From the NCBI RefSeq assembly GCF_033100095.1, contig NZ_CP136921.1:1272501-1336500 (forward strand): a DNA stretch of 64,000 nt, given 5' to 3'. Positions 29,317 to 34,802 of the stretch are shown here, piece after piece; the stretch's first letter is position 1, and each line of letters starts with the position of its first letter. Source of the stretch: Diaphorobacter limosus (GTDB taxonomy: Bacteria; Pseudomonadota; Gammaproteobacteria; Burkholderiales; Burkholderiaceae_C). The position numbers and the translations under genes were made by a program. Under the pieces are notes generated by a model, which saw nothing but the letters and a program-made list of their open reading frames with translations, was not told the origin of the DNA and made no database searches.

Positions 29317-30156
29317 TTATTGCCCAGTGCCTGCGGCATCCAGCGGCCACTCGCCCAGCACCTCATAGGGGCCGCTTGAGCCGCGCAGGTTGTGCAGCAA
29401 CGCAAAGCTGCGCACCGTCCATTCCAGTGGCGCCACGGCTTGCGCGGGTACGGCCTGGTGGCTGTAGCACAACGTCATGTGCGGCATGACGGCTGGTACC
29501 GGCCTGGCGGGCCACAGCGCCGCGTGCAAGGCTACATGCAGCGCATGAAACCCGGCATGCGCGTCACCCGGCCCGCACAGCACGCAGGGGCGCTTGGCGC
29601 GCGCCGGACGGTCAAAGCTCAAGGCGCGATCCAGGCGCAACGTGAACGGCGCCACCGAGACACGCGCCGCCGTGCCGCGCGCCCATGCCAGTTGCTCGGC
29701 TGACAGCGCATGCGCCCAGCCCAGCGACATCAGCGTTACATGCAAACGCTCGGCGCGCACCTGGGCCTGGAGGCCGTGGCGCGCAATCAGCGACTGGCCC
29801 AGGGCGTTGGCCGCCTGCACCACCGCGGCATCGGGCAGCACGGCGAAAAACAAATGGTGCCGGGGCTGCGGTCCGGCCTTGAATTGTGTTGAGTCACCCA
29901 GCAATGCACTCAGCGCCTGGTTGTGCGTGGACGCCGCCACCCGCCGCTCATTGGCCAGCATGGCCAGAAAACCCTCGACATCCTCCCACCCCATGTCACG
30001 CGGATGCCGCAAACCATGCCACTTCACAACCTTGCGCACCCATTGCACATAGGCTTCCTCGGTACCCAGGCTATCGTGTTTGTAACGAATTCGCTCACGG
30101 ACTTGATCCAGCAACCGTGTAGTGCGTAACACCGGGGAAGGAGTAGCGGGTTTCAT
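29317..30156 (-). CDS. Fusion: integron-integrase N-terminal domain + LigT/ThpR RNA 2',3'-cyclic phosphodiesterase
   Basis: 279 residues. Residues 1-86 are the SAM-like DNA-binding domain of an integron integrase ([56 protein letters not shown]), which closely parallels IntI1. The sequence then switches at [11 protein letters not shown] to a full LigT/ThpR domain with both HxTx catalytic motifs, LHVTLMSLG and PHMTLCYSH. The tyrosine-recombinase catalytic domain is absent, so no integrase activity is expected, while the LigT part looks intact. A TTG at 29904 (codon 85) could still initiate a native-size LigT. The fusion most likely arose by deletion between intI and ligT. Confidence 0.85.
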   Translation of the reverse strand: MKPATPSPVLRTTRLLDQVRERIRYKHDSLGTEEAYVQWVRKVVKWHGLRHPRDMGWEDVEGFLAMLANERRVAASTHNQALSALLGDSTQFKAGPQPRHHLFFAVLPDAAVVQAANALGQSLIARHGLQAQVRAERLHVTLMSLGWAHALSAEQLAWARGTAARVSVAPFTLRLDRALSFDRPARAKRPCVLCGPGDAHAGFHALHVALHAALWPARPVPAVMPHMTLCYSHQAVPAQAVAPLEWTVRSFALLHNLRGSSGPYEVLGEWPLDAAGTGQ

Positions 30157-30205
30157 GGCTGAATTGAGTGCTGTATTTTTGTGCAGTATTCCGACTGCCA
30201 AGTCA

Positions 30206-30232
30206 GGCTGCAAGCCCCTTGCAGCCTTTTTT
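30206..30232 (+). terminator. Terminator-like hairpin between intI remnant and attI-like site
   Basis: GGCTGCAAG (30206-30214), loop CCC, CTTGCAGCC (30218-30226), then six T. As read on the plus strand this is a complete intrinsic terminator, although no plus-strand gene lies upstream; it may be a relic. Confidence 0.55.
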
Positions 30233-30259
30233 GCGCGGCAATTTAGACCGCAGATGCAA

Positions 30260-30266
30260 GTTAGAT
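30260..30266 (+). other. Candidate attI core (GTTAGAT)
   Basis: GTTAGAT fits the integron simple-site consensus GTTRRRY, is preceded by ATGCAA as in other attI cores, and sits about 105 bp from the integrase start codon on the side where cassettes are inserted. The inference depends on the adjacent intI fragment. Confidence 0.45.
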
Positions 30267-30282
30267 CTCTCAAGCTAATGAC

Positions 30283-30378
30283 ATGGTTCACACCGTCATA
30301 AAACCCATTTCGGAGTTCGCAGCTGCACTAGCAGAAATTCCGCTTAGCCCTGGAAAGCACGTTTTACAAGGTGGCTAG
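30283..30378 (+). CDS. Tiny ORF in the first cassette position
   Basis: 31 codons ([20 protein letters not shown] ...), ending 2 bp before the next small ORF. No family recognised and no clear ribosome-binding site. Its position between the attI-like core and a half-attC suggests it is cassette cargo, possibly a truncated toxin or antitoxin. Confidence 0.3.
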   Translation: MVHTVIKPISEFAAALAEIPLSPGKHVLQGG

Positions 30379-30380
30379 AC

Positions 30381-30482
30381 ATGAAGACTGAATACGACCT
30401 CGCCAAGTTGAAATCTCGCAAAAACCCATATGCCTCCAAGATGAAAAATCCCGTCACCATGGCCGCTGATTTCCGGCGTTAG
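30381..30482 (+). pseudogene. Truncated BrnA/CopG-like antitoxin fused to attC sequence
   Basis: 33 codons: MKTEYDLAKLKSRKNPYASK then MKNPVTMAADFRR. The first 25 residues resemble the N-terminus of BrnA/CopG-type antitoxins (EYDFSK...KNPYAK..K..VTI). The remainder of the antitoxin is missing; the last residues MAADFRR and the stop are encoded by what looks like the right half of an attC site. SD-like AAGGTGG lies just upstream. Confidence 0.5.
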
Positions 30483-30484
30483 CC
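30461..30484 (+). other. Right half of an attC site
   Basis: GGCCGCTGATTTCCGGCGTT then AGCC (30461-30484) parallels the L'-R' half of integron attC sites (typically GCTGAACTC.GGCGTTAG). The recombination core is GTTAGCC at 30478-30484, one base off GTTRRRY. It marks the left boundary of the hicAB cassette. Confidence 0.55.
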
Positions 30485-30524
30485 GTAATTACCGGTTGCT
30501 CGATGGGGTCAAGCGTAGATAGCT

Positions 30525-30572
30525 GGTGGTTATGGTGTTGACAGCTTTATAATGGTGGGTATAGTAACCACC
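30525..30572 (+). promoter_or_regulatory. hicAB promoter flanked by operator half-sites
   Basis: -35 TTGACA (30538-30543) and -10 TATAGT (30560-30565), 16 bp apart. The inverted repeat GGTGGTTA (30525-30532) / TAACCACC (30565-30572) brackets the promoter, the expected layout for autorepression by the HicB ribbon-helix-helix domain. Confidence 0.6.
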
Positions 30573-30755
30573 ATAAACAACAAGCAAGTCATCAAGCGAT
30601 TGGAAGCAGAAGGCTGGTTTCTGGCGCGCGTGAAGGGCTCGCATCACCAGTTCAAGCATCCGTCCAAGCCCGGCTTGGTGACGGTCAAGCACCCCGACAG
30701 CGACATTCCCGCCGGTACGCTTAGGAGCATCGAGAAACAGGCGGGTTGGAGGTAA
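30552..30755 (+). CDS. hicA: HicA-type mRNA interferase toxin
   Basis: 67 residues if the ATG at 30552 is used. HicA dsRBD-like fold: NNKQVIKRLEAEGWFLARVK, then GSHHQFKHP (catalytic His region) and VTVKHPDSDIPAGTLRSI, then KQAGW. HicA degrades mRNA and is held by HicB. The start is uncertain: the predicted -10 lies inside the first codons, and homologues begin at the position of the ATA codon at 30573 (I-N-N-K-Q), so the original ATG may have mutated. It is 6 bp before hicB and lies within an apparent integron cassette. Confidence 0.82.
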   Translation: MVGIVTTINNKQVIKRLEAEGWFLARVKGSHHQFKHPSKPGLVTVKHPDSDIPAGTLRSIEKQAGWR

Positions 30756-30761
30756 TACGCC

Positions 30762-31157
30762 ATGCGCTTTCCGGTTGTTCTTCATTCCGACGATGGCGTC
30801 CGCTACGGCGTCACCGTGCCCGATTTGCCCGGTTGCTTTTCGGCAGGCGATACGTTCGATGATGCGTTAGCCTCGGTGGTGGAAGCCATCGACCTGCATC
30901 TGGAGGGTGTCACCGAAGACGGCGGCGATATTCCCGTGCCGCGCGCCATTGGCGAACACCGCACCAATCCCGACTATGCCGATGGCGTGTGGGCGGCGGT
31001 GGATGTAGATGTGTCGCGCTTCGATGGGCGGGCCGAGAAAATCAATATCACCGTGCCGCGCAACCTGCTGGCCAAGATCGACTCCTACGCCAAGAGCCAC
31101 GGTGCAACGCGCAGCGGCTTTCTGGCCGATGCAGCGCGGCTGGCGATGCGGGACTGA
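30762..31157 (+). CDS. hicB: HicB antitoxin
   Basis: 131 residues. The N-terminal HicB fold (MRFPVVLHSDDGVRYGVTVP, DLPGCFSAGDTFDDALASV, EAIDLHLEG) neutralises HicA. The C-terminal part (EKINITVPRNLLAKIDSYAK, SGFLADAARLA) is a ribbon-helix-helix DNA-binding domain that should bind the operator around the promoter. It appears intact. An attC-like sequence begins 34 bp after the stop, as expected for a gene cassette. Confidence 0.9.
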   Translation: MRFPVVLHSDDGVRYGVTVPDLPGCFSAGDTFDDALASVVEAIDLHLEGVTEDGGDIPVPRAIGEHRTNPDYADGVWAAVDVDVSRFDGRAEKINITVPRNLLAKIDSYAKSHGATRSGFLADAARLAMRD

Positions 31158-31191
31158 TTGGCAGCGTGATTCATCGGGGTTCCAGAGTGGG

Positions 31192-31255
31192 GGCCAACAA
31201 GTCGTTGCAGGCGCAGCCGCTCATTTCAATCGGCCACAATGCCGGCTGCGCCAGA
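31192..31255 (+). other. attC-like site after hicB (left half intact)
   Basis: GGCCAACAAGTCGTTGCAG (31192-31210) matches the R''-L'' side of many chromosomal-integron attC sites. GGCGCAGCCG (31210-31219) pairs perfectly with CGGCTGCGCC (31243-31252). The L'-R' end (about CTGAACTC.GGCGTTA) is missing, so the site looks truncated. Confidence 0.6.
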
Positions 31256-31275
31256 GCCATCAAGGTAGCTCATGT

Positions 31276-31332
31276 GGTCTCAATCTGCCTGAATCAGCGC
31301 AGCCAGGGGTGTTGCACTTCGGAGTTGAGACC
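31276..31332. repeat. 57-bp inverted-repeat element, possible attC relic
   Basis: GGTCTCAA (31276-31283) and TTGAGACC (31325-31332) are perfect complements enclosing 41 bp with weak internal pairing. The right end GTTGAGAC is close to an R' core. The rest of the 354-bp gap 31158-31511 contains only this, the preceding attC-like site and a hicA scrap. Confidence 0.35.
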
Positions 31333-31341
31333 GCCGCGCCT

Positions 31342-31395
31342 GACGCAGAAATCACCCAGGGCCTGAAGGCCGACGGCTGGTATCTGGTGCATACC
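31342..31395 (+). pseudogene. hicA remnant (N-terminal scrap)
   Basis: An 18-codon stretch DAEITQGLKADGWYLVHT resembles the first helix and strand of HicA (LIK.LEADGWYLVR.). It lacks a start codon and the rest of the toxin, and the sequence then merges into the leader of the next gene. Too short for certainty. Confidence 0.4.
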
Positions 31396-31511
31396 GCCCG
31401 TCAATGCCCGCCCCCTTCTTCCAGCTGCCGGCACTTCCTGCCCACCCGCCGCAGCACAATACAGTATGACGTGCCGTTTCTAGAATACCGGCTTTGCCCA
31501 AGCCATCGCGC

Positions 31512-32120
31512 ATGCACATCCTGATCGTCGAAGACAACACCCTGGTGGCCAGCGGTATCCGGGCCGGGCTGGAGCTGCATGGTTTTGCCAGCGACACGGC
31601 GGCCAGCGTGGCCCAGGCCGAGGCCCATCTGGCGGCGCGCAGCTACGACGCCTGCGTGCTTGACCTGGGCCTGCCGGACGGCGACGGCATGCAGCTGCTG
31701 CAGTTGGCGCGCGTGGAGAGCGCCAGCAGCGCCGAGACGCCGGAGACCCAGGGCGCGGCCATCGCCCTGCCCCCGGCGCTGCTGACCTGCGCCGTCACCA
31801 ACCTGCTGGACAACGCCCTGCGCCACCACCGGGGCAGCACGGCGATAACCATCGCGCTGCGGCTGTGCGAGGGCGCCAGTGTGGACATCAGCGTACGCGA
31901 CCATGGCCCGGGCCTGACCGAGCAGGAATGCACGCAGGCGCTGCAACGCTTTTGGCGCAAGGGCGGCAGCGGCCCGGGCAGCGGCCTGGGCCTGACCATT
32001 GCACGCCGCATTGCCGAAAGCGCCGGCGGCAGCCTGCACCTGGCGCCGGCCCAGCCCGGCCTGCTGGCCCGGCTGCAGCTGCCCACGCTGGCGCCCGCCA
32101 CCGAGGTGGGCCATGGATAG
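31512..32120 (+). CDS. Chimeric two-component protein: truncated receiver fused to histidine-kinase ATPase domain
   Basis: 202 residues. Residues 1-68 are the first half of an OmpR-type receiver (HILIVEDNTLVASGIRAGLE, acidic pair E7-D8, phospho-acceptor D51 in VLDLGLPDGDGMQL). It then jumps to the C-terminal HATPase of a QseC-like kinase: N-box TNLLDNALRHH, G1 DHGPGLT, RFWRKG, and G2 GSGLGLTIARRIAE. The receiver lacks its switch Thr and Lys, the regulator lacks its DNA-binding domain, and the kinase lacks sensor, HAMP and H-box. An in-frame deletion across a regulator-kinase operon explains this. Signalling function is doubtful. Confidence 0.85.
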   Translation: MHILIVEDNTLVASGIRAGLELHGFASDTAASVAQAEAHLAARSYDACVLDLGLPDGDGMQLLQLARVESASSAETPETQGAAIALPPALLTCAVTNLLDNALRHHRGSTAITIALRLCEGASVDISVRDHGPGLTEQECTQALQRFWRKGGSGPGSGLGLTIARRIAESAGGSLHLAPAQPGLLARLQLPTLAPATEVGHG

Positions 32121-32952
32121 CGTGTTGCAGCTCGGCCCCCTGGTGCTGCCCTGGGCGCTGATCATCCTGCTGGTTGGCTGGCAGTTGGGCCACTGGGTAC
32201 ACGAACGGTTGGCCAGGCGCAGCGGTCTGACGCCCGGCCCGCATGCCTGGCGCCTGACGCTGGCAGCCCTGCTGGCCGCGCGCCTGGGCTTTGTGCTGCA
32301 GTACCGGGCTGAATATGGCGCCGCGCCCTGGTCGGTGCTGGACATACGCGACGGCGGCTGGCAGCCCTGGGCCGGCCTGGCGGCCGCCCTGCTCTACGTG
32401 GGCCTGCTGTGGCTGCGGCGCAGCCCCTGGCGCCAGCCGGCACTGGCCGGCGTGGCGGTGTTTGCCACCATCTGGCTGGCGGGCCTGGCCCTGCTGCAGG
32501 CCATGGCACCCCAGCGCCCGACCGAGCTGCCCGACTGGCGCGGCGTGGCGCTGGACGCACGCAGCGTGGCCCTGCCCGAGCTGCGCGGCCAGAGCGTGGT
32601 GATCAACCTGTGGGCCAGCTGGTGCCCACCCTGCCGGCGCGAGATGCCGGTGCTGCTGCAGGCCAGCCGTGCGCACCCCGAGGTGCGCTTTCTCTGGATC
32701 AACCAGGGCGAGCCGCCCGAGACGGCGCTGCGCTACGCCAGCCAGCAGGGCCTGCCCGCGGCCGATGTGCTGCTGGACACGGCATCGCAGCTGGGCCGCG
32801 ATCTGGACAGCAAGGCCCTGCCGACCACGCTGTTCTACGACGCCCAGGGCCGGCTGCAGGCCGTGCGCGCGGGCGAGCTGTCGGCCGCCACGCTGGCGCA
32901 GCATCTGGGGCGCATCACCGCCTCTGGGACGGCGCGGCAGGCCAGCAAATAA
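32113..32952 (+). CDS. Membrane-anchored TlpA-like thioredoxin with Lgt-like N-terminal membrane domain
   Basis: 279 residues; overlaps the preceding gene by 8 bp. Residues 1-135 have four hydrophobic helices and a stretch (LLAARLGFVLQYRAEYG, DIRDGGWQPW) that resembles part of prolipoprotein diacylglyceryl transferase (Lgt) but lacks its full motif. Residues about 140-275 are a TlpA/ResA-type thioredoxin with WASWCPPCRREMP and the cis-Pro segment KALPTTLFYDAQG. It likely reduces disulfides on the periplasmic side, for example in cytochrome c maturation. Confidence 0.85.
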   Translation: MDSVLQLGPLVLPWALIILLVGWQLGHWVHERLARRSGLTPGPHAWRLTLAALLAARLGFVLQYRAEYGAAPWSVLDIRDGGWQPWAGLAAALLYVGLLWLRRSPWRQPALAGVAVFATIWLAGLALLQAMAPQRPTELPDWRGVALDARSVALPELRGQSVVINLWASWCPPCRREMPVLLQASRAHPEVRFLWINQGEPPETALRYASQQGLPAADVLLDTASQLGRDLDSKALPTTLFYDAQGRLQAVRAGELSAATLAQHLGRITASGTARQASK

Positions 32953-33005
32953 CTATTAAATTAATAGCTGTTTGCGCTTTATTAATGGCGCTTGTAGCCT
33001 ATTTC
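32951..33005. repeat. Dispersed palindromic repeat copy
   Basis: AACTATTAAATTAATAGCTG followed by TTTGCGCTTTATTAATGGCGC and TTGTAGCCTATTTC. The left 30 bp nearly match the copy inside truB. Confidence 0.8.
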
Positions 33006-33580
33006 TTCTCAAACCCAAGTCGATCAAACAACCCGCCCCGGTTGGCCGGCTCCGTGCCCGTGTTGCCGCCGGCGGCCTCGATGGTGGTGAAGAAATGGTG
33101 CATGGCGTCCACCACGCGGCTGCGCTGCTCGCCGCTGTTGATGGTCTCGTCCACGCTGCGGCCATCGGCCGTGTACACCCGCATCCAGCTGCGTGGCGCG
33201 TAGGCGATCTGGCCCACCAGGGTCATGGGCACGTCAAAAGCCGTGGCCGGAAAGCCCTGCGTCGGCGCTGGCGCCTGCGAGCGCGAACGCACGCGCACCA
33301 CCTGGCTGCTGCCAAAGTGGAAGTCCGCCCCCGTGACCTCGGCCGACTGGTGCGGCAGGCCGATCGTGAGCACCGCCAGGCCAGTCTTGGCACTGCTCCA
33401 GGCGCCGGCCAGCACCGGGCATTGCGTGCGTGTGCAAGCCAGGGGTTCGGGCGCCACGGTCACGGTCTTGGCGCCGCCATCGGCCACGGCTTGCCGTACC
33501 TGGGGCACCAGGGTTTGCTGGCCGGCACAACCGGCCAGGAGAACCACGCAAACCACCCCTGTAGGCCAGAAAAATTTCAT
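32999..33580 (-). CDS. Putative lipoprotein of unknown function
   Basis: 193 residues. Lipoprotein signal MKFFWPTGVVCVVLLAGC (lipobox LAGC). The mature protein starts AGQQTLVPQVRQAVADGGAK and contains VAPEPLACTRTQCPVLAGAW, with two cysteines that could pair, and RSWMRVYTADGRSVDETINS. No domain recognised; the all-beta-looking middle part suggests an envelope structural or binding role. Divergent from the patatin operon with 163 bp between starts. Confidence 0.7.
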   Translation of the reverse strand: MKFFWPTGVVCVVLLAGCAGQQTLVPQVRQAVADGGAKTVTVAPEPLACTRTQCPVLAGAWSSAKTGLAVLTIGLPHQSAEVTGADFHFGSSQVVRVRSRSQAPAPTQGFPATAFDVPMTLVGQIAYAPRSWMRVYTADGRSVDETINSGEQRSRVVDAMHHFFTTIEAAGGNTGTEPANRGGLFDRLGFEKK

Positions 33581-33743
33581 GTTCGAGACTCCTTATCGTT
33601 GGTACTCGACGATACCCAATAAAGGCATGGCCCAGCCCATCGCGCGCGGTCGTGCGTCTGGCGTCACGCAGGCGACAGAACTATGATGATTCAAGCGTCG
33701 CGGCGCAACCAACCGGCTGCCCGGCGCGGCCAAGGAGGCTGGC

Positions 33744-34757
33744 ATGGCTTTGACGATTGGCGGTACCGCCAGGCGCATTGGCCTGGCATTGTCGGGCGGC
33801 GGTTTTCGCGCCGCGGCGTTTCACTTGGGGGTCATGCGCAGGCTGGCGGCGCTGGGCATTCTGGAGCATGTCGACCTGTTCACCTGCGTCTCCGGCGGCA
33901 GCATTGCCGGCGCCACCGTGGTCAAGCACTGGGCCGACCCGGCCCGGCTGGACATCCTCGATCGCTACCTGCGCACCCGATCTATCGCCGTGTCGTCGGT
34001 GATCGGCGGCGTGCTCGACCCATTCGAGGATCGCCTGGACAAGCTGGCCGCAAGCTACGACCGCGACCTCTTTGACGGCGCAACCCTGGATGGACTGGGC
34101 GGCGGGCCGCGCCTGTACGTCAACGCCACCAACCTGGCCACCGGCAACCTGTTCTTCTTTGTCACCGGCGGCGGCAAACCGGCCGAGATGGGCGAGCATG
34201 AACTGGGCGTGGTGGCCGCGCCCGGCTTTCCGGTGTGCCGGGCGGTGGCGGCGTCGTCGGCGTTTCCGCCGGTGTTTCCGCCGCTGCGCCTGGATGCCAG
34301 CAGCTATGCGCACGCCAGCAGCGTGGAGTACGTCACGCTCACCGACGGCGGCGTGTACGACAACATGGGCATCAACCCCCTGGTGCGCGCACGCAATGCG
34401 CTCGACTACGTCATCGTCAGCGACGGCGGCAAGCCCTTTGCCCTGGACGAGCGCCCCACCGAGTCCGGCGCCATCGTCTTGAAGGCGGCGCTGGACATCA
34501 TGATGGAGCAGATCCGTGGCCTGGAGTTTGACCGGCTGCAACACCGGCACGCGGCGCTGAAAGGCCCGCAGCCGCTATGGTTTTCGATAGACAGCCGCGA
34601 GGGCGAGGCGCAGGCCGGCGATGCGGCATTCGCCTCCTCCATCAAGACCAACCTGACGCGGCTGGGCCGCGAGGAGATGGACGTACTGACGCGCCATGGC
34701 GGCGCGCTGGTGGAGGCACGCATCCGCCGCTACGCGCCCGAGCTGATAGGCGCATGA
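33744..34757 (+). CDS. Patatin-like phospholipase (first gene of CHAT operon)
   Basis: 337 residues with SD AAGGAGG 7 bp before the ATG. Oxyanion loop LALSGGGFRAAAFHLG (G18-R22), nucleophile Ser50 in TCVSGGSIAGA, and the catalytic Asp201 in LTDGGVYDNMGINPLV, so the Ser-Asp dyad is complete. Also NATNLATGNLFFF and AVAASSAFPPVFPP, typical of the family. No signal peptide or transmembrane helix; a cytoplasmic enzyme expected to attack membrane phospholipids when activated. It leads the patatin-CHAT-MBL-CHAT operon, 45 bp before the next gene. Confidence 0.9.
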   Translation: MALTIGGTARRIGLALSGGGFRAAAFHLGVMRRLAALGILEHVDLFTCVSGGSIAGATVVKHWADPARLDILDRYLRTRSIAVSSVIGGVLDPFEDRLDKLAASYDRDLFDGATLDGLGGGPRLYVNATNLATGNLFFFVTGGGKPAEMGEHELGVVAAPGFPVCRAVAASSAFPPVFPPLRLDASSYAHASSVEYVTLTDGGVYDNMGINPLVRARNALDYVIVSDGGKPFALDERPTESGAIVLKAALDIMMEQIRGLEFDRLQHRHAALKGPQPLWFSIDSREGEAQAGDAAFASSIKTNLTRLGREEMDVLTRHGGALVEARIRRYAPELIGA

Positions 34758-34802
34758 CTCCCCCGGCACGCGGGGCACCCGATCCACCACTGGAGACCGA
34801 CC

